This document shows, one piece after another, positions 45,387-54,078 of a stretch of DNA of 64,000 bases; the first letter of the stretch is position 1, and the number at the start of each line of letters is the position of its first letter. The stretch lies in NCBI GenBank assembly GCA_964600685.1, contig CAZRKU010000003.1:1-64000 (forward strand). Reading direction: 5' to 3'. Source of the DNA: TMP-24 sp964600685 (GTDB taxonomy: Bacteria; Pseudomonadota; Alphaproteobacteria; Rhodobacterales; Rhodobacteraceae). The position numbers and the translations under genes were made by a program. The notes under the pieces are model-generated. The model was not told the origin of the DNA. It did no database searches and saw only the letters and a program-made list of their open reading frames with translations.

Positions 45387-46587
45387 GGCGCATCGGACCT
45401 CTTTCCTCGACATCACGCGGCTGGTCGCCCGCGCGGGCGCGGGTCCGCTGACCGGGATCGACCGGGTGGAGCGTGCCTATCTCAGGGCGCTGATCGAACG
45501 CGGGGTGCCGCACTATCTGTGCAGCCGGACCGCACTTGGCTGGCTGATGATCGGCGAGAGTCATTCGGCGCAGGTGCTGGACTGGATCGACCGGCCCGAA
45601 ACTCTGCCCGCCCCGGCGCTGGCCGCGCGGCTGGTCGCCCGCCCCCGCCGCGCCCCGGCGCTGGAGGCAGCCCTGCGCGGCATCGCCGCCGCCCGCATCC
45701 GGCCCGGCGCACTGGGGGGGTGGCTTCGCACCGCGGGAGCGGACGGCGGACGGTGGCTTTCGGTCGGGCATATGAACCTGAACGACCCTGTCATGGCCGC
45801 GGCGCACGGCGCGGGTCTGGGCATCGCGGTGATGATCCATGACATGATCCCGCTCGATCATCCCGACTGGTCGGGCAAGGGCGCCCCCGCCCGGCTGGCG
45901 GCGGCGATTGCCGCGACGGCGCGTCATGCCGACCTGATCCTGACACCGTCGCAGAGTGCGGCGAACGACCTTCGGCGCCATCTGGGGGGAGGCGCTGCAC
46001 ATTTGCTGGCGGCGCCCTTGGGCGTGGAGGCGCAGGACGCCGACGCCTCGCTTCTTCCGGCGGCATTCGATCCGCTGCAGGCGCATTTCGCGGCGATCGG
46101 AACCCTGGAGCCGCGCAAGAACTTCGGGCTTCTCCTCGACGTCTGGGACGGTTTTCTGCGGGATTGCCCCTCCGCGACCCTGCCGCATCTGCATCTGATC
46201 GGCCGGACCGGCTGGGGATGCGCCGATCTTCTGGCGCGTCTCAAGACGTTCGCCGACCAGTCAGCGCCGGTCTTCCATCATTCCGCTCTGCCCGACGCCG
46301 GTGTTGCCGCGATGCTGGATCGTGCATGCGCGCTTCTGGCCCCCAGCCGTGCCGAGGGGTTCGGCCTGCCCCCGGCCGAAGCCGCCCGTCGCGGTCTGCC
46401 GGTTCTGGCGACCGACCTGGCGGTGACGCACGAGATACTGGGTGATTACCCCGACTATCTTGGTGCGGATGACCGGCGGGGCTGGTCTGCGGCCATCCTC
46501 GCCCGCGCGACAGGTCCGCTGAAAAAGCCGGCCTTGTCGCTGCCGGACTGGACAGCCCATTTCAACTTGGTTTTTAATCATTTCTGA
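45376..46587 (+). CDS. Family 1 (GT4-type) glycosyltransferase
   Basis: 403 residues, GT-B fold. The C-terminal donor domain shows AIGTLEPRKNFGLLLDVWDG, and the nucleotide-sugar site is PSRAEGFGLPPAEAARRGLPVLATD, with the conserved E-x7-E pattern. The N-terminal acceptor domain starts FLDITRLVARAGAGPLTGIDRVE, a phrase common in polysaccharide GT4 enzymes. Overlaps galE. Sugar unknown. Confidence 0.9.
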   Translation: MSAEAHRTSFLDITRLVARAGAGPLTGIDRVERAYLRALIERGVPHYLCSRTALGWLMIGESHSAQVLDWIDRPETLPAPALAARLVARPRRAPALEAALRGIAAARIRPGALGGWLRTAGADGGRWLSVGHMNLNDPVMAAAHGAGLGIAVMIHDMIPLDHPDWSGKGAPARLAAAIAATARHADLILTPSQSAANDLRRHLGGGAAHLLAAPLGVEAQDADASLLPAAFDPLQAHFAAIGTLEPRKNFGLLLDVWDGFLRDCPSATLPHLHLIGRTGWGCADLLARLKTFADQSAPVFHHSALPDAGVAAMLDRACALLAPSRAEGFGLPPAEAARRGLPVLATDLAVTHEILGDYPDYLGADDRRGWSAAILARATGPLKKPALSLPDWTAHFNLVFNHF

Positions 46588-46628
46588 TAGCCGGTGCAGA
46601 GCCATCAGAACAAGAACCGGGGATTTTC

Positions 46629-47639
46629 GTGAACCTTCTGGAAAGATACCGTCTGCGCCTGCGCCGGAGGCGCCTGCGTCTGCGGGCTTTCCTGAAGCGG
46701 CGGGAACTGAAGCCGGTCGCGGACCGCACAGGCGCGATTGGCCCGGCGGCGGTCCTTCTGTGTGCGACGGTGCGGAACGAACGGATCAGGCTGCCCTATT
46801 TCCTGGCCTATTACCGCAAGCTGGGCATCACGCATTTCCTCATCGTCGACAACGGGTCCGACGACGGATCAGGCGACTTTCTGGCGGAGCAGCCCGATGT
46901 CTCGCTGTGGCGCAGCCTGAACAGCTATCAGTCGGCCCGCTTTGGCACGGACTGGATGAACTGGCTCCTGATGCGCCACGGGCGCGGCCACTGGGTGCTG
47001 ACCGTCGATGTCGATGAGTTCTTCATCTATCCCTACTGCGACACACGGCCGATCCGCGCCCTGACCGACTGGCTGGACGGGTATGGTGTCCGCTCGTTTG
47101 CGGCGATGATGCTGGACATGTATCCCAAGGGGCCAGTGGGCGCGCAGCCCTATCGCGAAGGCCAGAACCCGATGGAGATTGCCTGCCATTTCGACTCTGG
47201 CAACTACATGATCTCGCGCAACCGAACCTATGGCAATCTGTGGATTCAGGGCGGGCCGCGGGCGCGGGCCTTCTTCGCCGACCAGCCGGAAGATGCACCC
47301 GCGCTGAACAAGATCCCGCTGGTGAAATGGCAGCGTGGTTATGCTTACGTGAACTCCACCCACATGCTTTTGCCGCGCAGTCTGAACCAGGTCTTTGACA
47401 GCGACGGGGGAGAGATGATCTCCGGTTGTCTTCTGCATGCGAAGTTCCTGTCGACCTTCCCGGCCAAAGTGTCGGAGGAACTGACGCGCGGCGAACATTT
47501 CGCTGGAAGCCGGGAATATCGCGCCTATGCCGCCGAAAACCCTGGCCAGACCGATTTTTGGTGCAAGACGAGCGAGAAATACATCAACTGGCGGCAGCTC
47601 GAGATTTTGGGGCTGATGTCGAAAGGCAGCTGGGCATGA
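46629..47639 (+). CDS. Family 2-like glycosyltransferase (Glyco_tranf_2_4 type)
   Basis: 336 residues from a GTG at 46629. A strongly basic N-terminus (Arg/Leu-rich, 1-35) is followed by LLCATVRNERIRLPYFLAYY, IVDNGSDDGSGDFL, and the DXD-like TVDVDEFFIYPY near residue 125. These fit the GT2_4 or GT92-like group that acts on surface glycans. ATGA overlap with the next gene. The basic N-terminus may dock at the membrane. Confidence 0.85.
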   Translation: MNLLERYRLRLRRRRLRLRAFLKRRELKPVADRTGAIGPAAVLLCATVRNERIRLPYFLAYYRKLGITHFLIVDNGSDDGSGDFLAEQPDVSLWRSLNSYQSARFGTDWMNWLLMRHGRGHWVLTVDVDEFFIYPYCDTRPIRALTDWLDGYGVRSFAAMMLDMYPKGPVGAQPYREGQNPMEIACHFDSGNYMISRNRTYGNLWIQGGPRARAFFADQPEDAPALNKIPLVKWQRGYAYVNSTHMLLPRSLNQVFDSDGGEMISGCLLHAKFLSTFPAKVSEELTRGEHFAGSREYRAYAAENPGQTDFWCKTSEKYINWRQLEILGLMSKGSWA

Positions 47640-49342
47640 GCGTCGGGATCGTGCTTCTGTGCCACACGGCGCTCGAGCGGACCGCGCAGGTGGCGCGGTT
47701 CTGGGCGGCGGCCGGATCGCCGGTGGTCATCCATGTCGACGCGCGCAGCCGGGGCGCGCAGGCGCTGGCAGGGGCGTTGCAGGATCTGCCAACGGTCAGC
47801 TTTTCGCAGCGCTTCGCCTGCGAATGGGGCACATTCGGCCTCGTTCAGGCCACGCTCGTGGCTTCGGAACGGTTGCTGGAACGCAACCCGAATCTGGGAC
47901 ATGTCTATCTCGCTTCCGGGGCCTGCCTGCCGCTCAGGCCGCATCAGGAACTGATCGACTATCTCGCTGCCCGGCCGCAGACCGATTTCATCGAAAGCGT
48001 CACGACCGACGATGTGCCCTGGATCGTGGACGGGCTGGCGGAGGAGCGGTTCACGCTGCGCTTCCCCTTTGCCTGGCGCACGCAGCGGCAGGCGTTCGAT
48101 GCCTATGTGCGGCTGCAACGCCGCCTGGGTTTTCGGCGCCATACTCCGACGGGGCTGGTGCCGCATCTGGGGTCGCAATGGTGGTGCCTGACACGGCGCA
48201 CGCTTCTGTCGATCGTGAAGGATCCGCGGCGACCGGAATATGACCGCTATTTCCGCCGTGTCTGGATCCCGGACGAAAGCTATTTCCAGAGCCTCGCGCG
48301 GCTTTACGCGACCCGCATCGAAAGCCGGTCACTGACCCTGTCAAAGTTCGATGTGCTGGGCCGTCCGCACACGTTCTATGACGATCATCTGCAACTTCTG
48401 CGCCGGTCGGATTGTTTTGTGGCGCGCAAGATCTGGCCGCAGGCGGAGCAGCTTTACAAGACCTTCCTTGCGCCCCAGCCCGCGCCGCAGGAGCGCGCCG
48501 AACCGCAACCCGGCAAGATCGACCGGCTTTTCGCCAAGGCCGTCGAACGGCGCATGCATGGGCGGCCCGGCCTTTACATGCAAAGCCGCTTCCCGGCGCA
48601 GGACCGGGAAAATGGCAAGACCTGCGCGCCCTATTCGGTCTTCCACGGCTTTTCCGACCTGTTTGAGACTTTTGACCGCTGGCTGGCCAAGACGACCGGC
48701 ACCCGCGCGCATGGTCATCTCTTCGCGTTGGACCGGGTGGAATTTTCCGGCCGCGACAACACCTTCGACGGGGCACTGCCGGACTGTGCGGCGCTGCGGG
48801 ACTATAATCCGCGCGCTTTTCTGACCAATCTGATCTGGAACACGCGCGGCGAACGGCAGTCCTTCCAGTTCAGCCCGCGCGACGGGCAGGCCCTGAACGG
48901 TTTCATCGCTACCGATGCGAATGCGCAGATTTCGGTGATTTCCGGCAGCTGGGCCATCCCGCTTCTGCGGGCGGACCAGCCCTTTGCCGCGATCCGGGCC
49001 GAGGCCGCCCGGCTGCAACGGGTGGAAAGCGCTCATCTGGCGCTGCTGCGCGGGGCGTCGGTCAAGGCGCGGGTGCGCATCTGGACGCTCGCCGACTTTC
49101 TGGATACCCCGATGGAGCATCTGCAGACCATTCTGGACGAAATCACCCCCCGCTCCCGGCGGGCCATCACCGAAGTCCCGCGCATGGTCGATCTGGAGGG
49201 TTTTGCGCAATTCCTTCAGAATCTGAAAAATCAGGGGATGCAGCCCACGGTGATGGGCGACTTCCCGGTCCGTCACGATCAGCCGCCCAAAGGTCCGGCG
49301 CGCGCAAGGCCCTATCTTGTGAACCAGCGACAGGCGGACTGA
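47636..49342 (+). CDS. Core-2/I-branching-like glycosyltransferase with C-terminal domain of unknown function
   Basis: 568 residues. Residues 1-250 resemble GT14 branching enzymes: IVLLCHTALERTAQVARFW, VIHVDARS, CEWGTFGLVQATL, YLASGACLPLRPHQEL and GSQWWCLTRR, then WIPDESYFQSL. Residues from about 310 to 568 form a second conserved-looking region (YSVFHGFSDLFETFDRWLAK, HLFALDRVEFSGRD, ISGSWAIPLL) that I know only as a DUF linked to this enzyme type in Rhodobacteraceae. ATGA overlaps at both ends. Donor sugar unknown; GlcNAc or xylose are possibilities. Confidence 0.8.
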   Translation: MSVGIVLLCHTALERTAQVARFWAAAGSPVVIHVDARSRGAQALAGALQDLPTVSFSQRFACEWGTFGLVQATLVASERLLERNPNLGHVYLASGACLPLRPHQELIDYLAARPQTDFIESVTTDDVPWIVDGLAEERFTLRFPFAWRTQRQAFDAYVRLQRRLGFRRHTPTGLVPHLGSQWWCLTRRTLLSIVKDPRRPEYDRYFRRVWIPDESYFQSLARLYATRIESRSLTLSKFDVLGRPHTFYDDHLQLLRRSDCFVARKIWPQAEQLYKTFLAPQPAPQERAEPQPGKIDRLFAKAVERRMHGRPGLYMQSRFPAQDRENGKTCAPYSVFHGFSDLFETFDRWLAKTTGTRAHGHLFALDRVEFSGRDNTFDGALPDCAALRDYNPRAFLTNLIWNTRGERQSFQFSPRDGQALNGFIATDANAQISVISGSWAIPLLRADQPFAAIRAEAARLQRVESAHLALLRGASVKARVRIWTLADFLDTPMEHLQTILDEITPRSRRAITEVPRMVDLEGFAQFLQNLKNQGMQPTVMGDFPVRHDQPPKGPARARPYLVNQRQAD

Positions 49343-50718
49343 TGGCGTTCCGGTCTTTCGTGCTTCTGGGGGCAATGCGCACCGGGTCGAACCTGCTGGA
49401 ACAAAGCCTGAGTGCGGTACCGGGAATTGCCTGCCATGGCGAATTGTTCAATCCCGCCTTCGTCGGCTATCCCAAGGGCGATCCGCCCTTCGGTCTGACG
49501 CGCGACAGCCGCGATGACGACCCGCTTGCGGTGCTGGCGTGGCTCAGGTCCGCGCCGGGGCTGAACGGCTTCCGGTTTTTCCCCGGCCACGACCCGCGCG
49601 CCCTGAGCGCCGTTCTTGAAGACCGGACCTGCGGCAAGATCATCCTCAGCCGCAATCCGGCCGCGAGTTTCGTGAGCCTCGCCATCGCCCGCAGGACGGA
49701 TCAATGGAAGCTCGGTGATGTGAGGGGACGCCGGAGCGAACGTGTGCGCTTCGACGAGGCCGACTTCCTTCGGCACATCGACCAGTTGGCCGACTTCCGG
49801 CGGACGGTTCGCGAAGGTCTGCAGGTCACCGGCCAGACGGCATTTCATCTGGACTATGCCGACCTGCGGACGCCAGAAGTGCTGGCTGGACTCTTGCGGT
49901 TTCTGGGCGTCACCGGCGAAGCGCCCCGCATCGCGGGGCCGCTTGTGCCGCAAAACCCCGAGCCGCTGACCGAGAAGGTCACGAACCCCTACGAAATGGC
50001 TGCGGCGCTGTCACGGACCGATCCCTATGGCCTCTCGGATCTCCCGGATTTCGAACTGCGCCGCGGACCGGCAGTGCCGTCCTTCGTCGCTGCGGGCACG
50101 GCCCCGATCCTGTTCATGCCGGTCCTTGCCGGACCGACGGAGCGGGTCGAAAGCTGGATGCAGAGGATCGGGGCACTGCAGCGCGATTTCAGCCAGGCCA
50201 GCCTCAAGGACTGGATGCGCGCGACCGGGCCGCACCGGCGATTCACCGTCCTGCGCCATCCTCTCCTCAGGGCCTATGCCGCCTATGAACATCTGATGCT
50301 GACGGAGGCGGAGCCTGACCTGCGCGAGCAGATCGCGCGACGCTACAAGATCAGCACCGACACGGACGCTGCCAGCCGCAGCGCCGGTTTTGCCGCCTTT
50401 CTGCGCTTTCTCGCGGCCAATCTGCACGGGCAGACGCCGGTGCGCACCGCAGCGAGGTGGGCAAGCCAGACGACGGTTCTGCAGGGGTTCCAGACCTTCG
50501 CGCCACCCGACCTGATCGCCCGCGAGGATCGGTTGCAGACCGATCTCGGCGGACTGTGCGCGGCGCTCGGACTGGCCTGCCCGCCTTTTCCGGCGGTGCC
50601 GGACAACCTGGCGGGCCGTCTTGCCGCAATCCACGCGGGCAATATGGAAAAACTGGCGCGGCAAGCCTATCCGCGCGACTATCTGAACTTCGGCTTTGGC
50701 GACTGGCGCGCGGCGTGA
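49342..50718 (+). CDS. Protein with two sulfotransferase-like halves
   Basis: 458 residues. The first half has a PAPS 5'-phosphosulfate loop-like segment FVLLGAMRTGSNLLEQSL (5-22) and a 3'-phosphate site KIILSRNPAASFVSLA (around 98-113), as in NodH/Stf0-type enzymes. The second half (about 245-458) begins APILFMPVLAGPTERVESWM and has RRFTVLRHPLLRAYAAYEHL, resembling sulfotransferase family 2 with a less canonical loop. It starts on the last base of the preceding stop. With cysQ nearby, sulfation of the local glycan is likely. Confidence 0.75.
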   Translation: MAFRSFVLLGAMRTGSNLLEQSLSAVPGIACHGELFNPAFVGYPKGDPPFGLTRDSRDDDPLAVLAWLRSAPGLNGFRFFPGHDPRALSAVLEDRTCGKIILSRNPAASFVSLAIARRTDQWKLGDVRGRRSERVRFDEADFLRHIDQLADFRRTVREGLQVTGQTAFHLDYADLRTPEVLAGLLRFLGVTGEAPRIAGPLVPQNPEPLTEKVTNPYEMAAALSRTDPYGLSDLPDFELRRGPAVPSFVAAGTAPILFMPVLAGPTERVESWMQRIGALQRDFSQASLKDWMRATGPHRRFTVLRHPLLRAYAAYEHLMLTEAEPDLREQIARRYKISTDTDAASRSAGFAAFLRFLAANLHGQTPVRTAARWASQTTVLQGFQTFAPPDLIAREDRLQTDLGGLCAALGLACPPFPAVPDNLAGRLAAIHAGNMEKLARQAYPRDYLNFGFGDWRAA

Positions 50719-50739
50719 CTGCGGCGCGCGCCGAGGCTT

Positions 50740-51204
50740 TCAGGCCGCCTGCGTCGACCGGCTTGAGGTCAGAACTGCGTGCAGCGCCGCCGGATCGCTG
50801 TTCTTGCGCAGTTTCGCGCGCGTTGCTTCATCACGCATGGTGCGCGACACGGCGGCAAGCGCTTTCAGATGCTCGACGCCTGAATCTTTCGGCGCAAAGA
50901 GCGCGAAGATCAGATCGACCGGAACCCGGTCGACGGAATCGAAGTCAAGCGGCCGTTCGAGGCGGATGAAAATGCCGGCGACCTTGTTCAGACCGTGCAG
51001 CCGCGCATGGGGCAAGGCGACACCATGCCCCACGCCGGTCGGACCCAGCGTTTCACGTTCCTGAAGCGCATCGACCGTCATTGCGGCATCCATCCCGTAG
51101 ATGGTCTGCGCTATGTCGCCCAGATCCTGAAACAACCGCTTTTTGCTTGCGCTGCCGGCCATGACGCGCACAGCGCCCTGGCTGAGAAAGCTCGAAAGGT
51201 CCAT
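50740..51204 (-). CDS. ptsN: PTS IIA-like nitrogen-regulatory protein
   Basis: 154 residues. EIIA(Ntr): the phosphorylated His lies in GVGHGVALPHARLHGL (about residue 67). The family relays phosphate from PtsP/NPr and tunes potassium, nitrogen and cell-envelope functions. It follows hpf on the same strand, the standard lptB-(rpoN)-hpf-ptsN neighbourhood. Convergent with the sulfotransferase-like gene, 21 bases apart. Confidence 0.95.
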   Translation of the reverse strand: MDLSSFLSQGAVRVMAGSASKKRLFQDLGDIAQTIYGMDAAMTVDALQERETLGPTGVGHGVALPHARLHGLNKVAGIFIRLERPLDFDSVDRVPVDLIFALFAPKDSGVEHLKALAAVSRTMRDEATRAKLRKNSDPAALHAVLTSSRSTQAA

Positions 51205-51240
51205 TCGTTCTTCTATCCTGCTGCCGCCGAAGCGCTGCCC

Positions 51241-51816
51241 CTAGCTGCGCTCGGCCGGATCAATCCAGCCTACATTCCGGTCTTCGCGGCGATAGACGAC
51301 ATTCACGCCACCATGTTTTTCGTTGCGAAAGACCAGAAGCGGCGCGCCCGCCAGTTCCATCTGCATCACCGCCTCGCCCACCGACAGGGACGGAATCCGG
51401 GTTTCGGTTTCCGCGATGATGATTGGTTGCAGGGTCGCTGTCTCTGTCTCGTCCGCGCCTTCGTCGGCGGCCAGCACATATACGGAGGCATCGTTGAATT
51501 CAACCGGCCCGCGCCGGTCGCGGTGGTGGTCGCGCAGGCGGCGCTTGTAGCGGCGCACCTGCTTGTCGAGCTTTTCGCGGGCGGATTCAAACGCCGCATA
51601 GACTTCATGCGCTTGTCCCTTCGAGGCGGCATTGAGGCCGGTCGAAAGATGCACGGTCACTTCACAGGTGTAGCTGCTGGCATCACGGGCAAAAACCACC
51701 GTGGAATCGGTCGGGCGTTGCGCATATTTCTCGAAAGTCTCACCCAGTTCGGCGCGGACATGGGTTTGCAGGGCGTCGCCCACATCCATCTGTCTGCCGC
51801 TGATCTGATAACGCAT
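51241..51816 (-). CDS. hpf: Ribosome hibernation promoting factor, long form
   Basis: 191 residues. The N-terminal S30AE domain (MRYQISGRQMDVGDALQTHVRAEL) binds the small ribosomal subunit. The C-terminal dimerisation domain (about 130-190) holds PIIIAETETRIPSLSVGEAVMQM-like sequence and lets the protein make 100S dimers. AGGAGGT is seven bases before the ATG. An imperfect 23-base palindrome lies 28 bases upstream of the ATG. Confidence 0.95.
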   Translation of the reverse strand: MRYQISGRQMDVGDALQTHVRAELGETFEKYAQRPTDSTVVFARDASSYTCEVTVHLSTGLNAASKGQAHEVYAAFESAREKLDKQVRRYKRRLRDHHRDRRGPVEFNDASVYVLAADEGADETETATLQPIIIAETETRIPSLSVGEAVMQMELAGAPLLVFRNEKHGGVNVVYRREDRNVGWIDPAERS

Positions 51817-52208
51817 CGTGACCTCCTGTGCGTGCTTCTATCCGGTCCCGACAAATTTGCCGGACCTGCGGATGGGTCGTATCTGGGAAGCATGAGGGCA
51901 ACCGGTCCGACCCGTGCCATCGCGCCGAATCAGGTCCGGCGGCAGGGCAGATAGGGGGACGGGATGCGCATTCATTTGCTGATATCTGGCTCCACATCGG
52001 GCCGCCCTGTCAACCGCTTCCTGATTGAGGTGGGCCTGCAAAGGGGTCGCGGCAAGGGGCGCGCGTCGCTTTTCGCAGGTTCGGCAAATTGCCGCCGCAC
52101 GACCAAGCTTTTTCGGGCGTTCGCAAACCGGCAACGTCGTATTCGGCACAGCCCGGGTGGCAGAGGGACTCCGGCAACCGTTTGCCGCGACAGGCGCAAC
52201 AATAGCCG
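51817..52208. other. 392-base gene-free stretch between lptB and hpf
   Basis: I find no convincing gene. It contains three inverted repeats built on TTGCC(G) half-sites: 51844-51866 (imperfect, centred on AAATTT), 52082-52094 (CGGCAAATTGCCG, perfect) and 52172-52187 (CGGCAA-CCGT-TTGCCG, perfect arms). A minus-strand TTGACA (plus 52008-52013) could be a -35 box for hpf. Many relatives carry rpoN in this position; there is no trace of it here. Confidence 0.6.
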
Positions 52209-52970
52209 TCAGGAAATGCGAAAGGACTGGCCAAGATACACGCGCCGCACGTTTTCGTCGCGCACCACTTCGTCTGCCGTGCCGCTCATCAGCACGGTTC
52301 CGTCGTGCAATATGTAAGCCCGGTCGACGATTTCGAGCGTCTCGCGCACATTATGATCGGTGATCAGCACGCCAATGCCGCGTTCCTTCAGATCATGCAC
52401 CAGGCTGCGGATGTCGCCGACCGAAATCGGATCGACGCCTGCGAACGGTTCGTCCAGCAGCAGATATTTGGGGTTCGCGGCCAGACAGCGGGCGATTTCC
52501 ACCCGCCGGCGCTCGCCGCCCGACAGCGCCAGCGCGGGCGCTCGCCGCAAATGCTCAACCGAGAAATCCGACAATAGTTCCTCAAGGCGTTCACGGCGCT
52601 TGTGGCTGTCCGTCTCGGTGATCTCCAGCACCGCGAGGATGTTGTCTTCGACCGACAGGCCGCGGAAGATCGACACTTCCTGTGGCAGATAGCCGATCCC
52701 CAACCGCGCGCGGCGATACATCGGCAGACCGGTCACATCCTGTCCGTCGATCGTCACCTGCCCGCTGTCGGGGGTGATGAGGCCCGCGATATTGTAGAAG
52801 CAGGTCGTCTTGCCCGAGCCGTTGGGCCCGAGAAGCGCCACCACCTCGCCCCGCGCCAGGTCCATCGACACGTCGCGGATCACCGGGCGGCGGCGGTAAC
52901 TCTTGCGCAAGTGGCGGACCTTCAGGCCGGCGCTGCCTTCGGCGATGCTCAGGGTTGGCTGGGGGGCCAT
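52209..52970 (-). CDS. lptB: LPS export ABC transporter ATP-binding protein
   Basis: 253 residues. Powers LPS extraction by LptFG. Walker A is GPNGSGKTT, signature LSGGERRRVEIARCL, Walker B KYLLLDEPFAGVDP, and the H-loop ITDHNVRETL. PQEVSIFRGLSVEDNI is typical of LptB. The start at 52970 (MAPQPTLS) leaves one base after the lptA stop; an open extension upstream lies inside lptA. Confidence 0.97.
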   Translation of the reverse strand: MAPQPTLSIAEGSAGLKVRHLRKSYRRRPVIRDVSMDLARGEVVALLGPNGSGKTTCFYNIAGLITPDSGQVTIDGQDVTGLPMYRRARLGIGYLPQEVSIFRGLSVEDNILAVLEITETDSHKRRERLEELLSDFSVEHLRRAPALALSGGERRRVEIARCLAANPKYLLLDEPFAGVDPISVGDIRSLVHDLKERGIGVLITDHNVRETLEIVDRAYILHDGTVLMSGTADEVVRDENVRRVYLGQSFRIS

Positions 52971-52971
52971 G

Positions 52972-53466
52972 TCAGTTCCCCGCCGGTTGCAGGATGGTAC
53001 GCACCCGACCGTCCATCCGGCCGGTGCCATCCGCGATGTTGACAATCAGCGCCTCGCCGCTCATCACGTTGCCCGCCTGGGTCAGAACGACATCGCCGGT
53101 CATTTCCAGCTGCTGGCTGGTCAGCGTATAGACCGCGCGGGCGCTTTCCGCCGCTTCGGCCGGGGTCGAGAGGAGGACGTTGCCTTCGGCGATCAGCCGG
53201 TCGATCTTGGTCTTGTCGCCCTGTACATATTCCACTGTCAGCAGATCGGAGGACAGGCGCAGCCCGCCCTGAATGACCAGCACGTTACCGGCGAACTGAG
53301 CGGTTGAAGCCGATTGTGTGATCTCAAGCTGGTCTGCGGTAATCTCGACCGGATCACCCGCCCCCGCGCGCAGCCCTTCGAAGGCGAGGCCGGTTTCCTG
53401 GGCAAGGGCTGCCCCGGCCTGCGCGAGCGCCAGCACAAGTGTCAGAACTTTAAACGTGGCACTCAT
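52972..53466 (-). CDS. lptA: LPS transport periplasmic protein
   Basis: 164 residues with a signal peptide ending ALAQAGAALAQ. The OstA-like beta-jellyroll is seen in PVEITADQLEITQSASTAQFAGNV-type strands and GDVVLTQAGNVMSGEALIVN. It bridges inner and outer membranes for LPS. Overlaps lptC by four bases and precedes lptB. Confidence 0.93.
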   Translation of the reverse strand: MSATFKVLTLVLALAQAGAALAQETGLAFEGLRAGAGDPVEITADQLEITQSASTAQFAGNVLVIQGGLRLSSDLLTVEYVQGDKTKIDRLIAEGNVLLSTPAEAAESARAVYTLTSQQLEMTGDVVLTQAGNVMSGEALIVNIADGTGRMDGRVRTILQPAGN

Positions 53467-54074
53467 GGCGTTCCCTCGGTCTGAGGCGTGTATATCAGCC
53501 GGACCCCCCCTTTGAAAACCATCCGCTGATCGCCGGAGCGGCCGACGATCCGCAGGGTTTCGGCGTTGATCTTGCCGAGAGGTGCCGTGCCGGTGACATT
53601 GCCTCCGGCAGAAAGTTCAGTCGCGTCGAGCGCGCCCAGCATCTGGTCAGACCGCAGGTCATAGCCGTCCGACGTTCTCACCATCACGTCGCCCTCCAGA
53701 TGCAGAAGGCTTCCGCCGACGTCGAGCCGCCCCACGTTGGCACGGACAGAGATCAGCTGGCCGGGGGCGGTTTCATAGATGGCCACGACATCCTCGGCCG
53801 TCAGCGGGTCACCCTCGGTCGCGCCGGGGCGGGCGGCTGTGGCTGCGACCCGCACCGCTGCGCCATCACTGGTGACGCCGGAAAACTCGGGGGCCGACAG
53901 GCGCGGGTCATTGGCCAGCGCGTTGATGTCCACCTCGGCGTAGGGAAGCGAGCCTTCGAAGTCGATGCGGCGGGCGAACAGGAACAGCGTCGAGAGGATC
54001 GCCAGCGCCACGATCGGCAACGTCACCTTCAGCCAGAAGACCAGACGTGAATGTCGGCTGAGCGGCGCGGCCAT
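53463..54074 (-). CDS. lptC: LPS export system protein LptC
   Basis: 203 residues from MAAPLSRHSRL. One N-terminal membrane anchor (LVFWLKVTLPIVALAILSTLFLF) is followed by a periplasmic jellyroll domain. Low sequence conservation is usual for LptC; position between kdsD and lptA plus this topology support the call. Starts four bases after the kdsD stop. Confidence 0.88.
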   Translation of the reverse strand: MAAPLSRHSRLVFWLKVTLPIVALAILSTLFLFARRIDFEGSLPYAEVDINALANDPRLSAPEFSGVTSDGAAVRVAATAARPGATEGDPLTAEDVVAIYETAPGQLISVRANVGRLDVGGSLLHLEGDVMVRTSDGYDLRSDQMLGALDATELSAGGNVTGTAPLGKINAETLRIVGRSGDQRMVFKGGVRLIYTPQTEGTP

Positions 54075-54078
54075 CGGA

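Noticed and set aside
51838..52149. 103-codon minus-strand frame upstream of hpf
   Set aside because: No ribosome-binding site, no protein-like pattern, and it crosses the palindromes; treated as non-coding.
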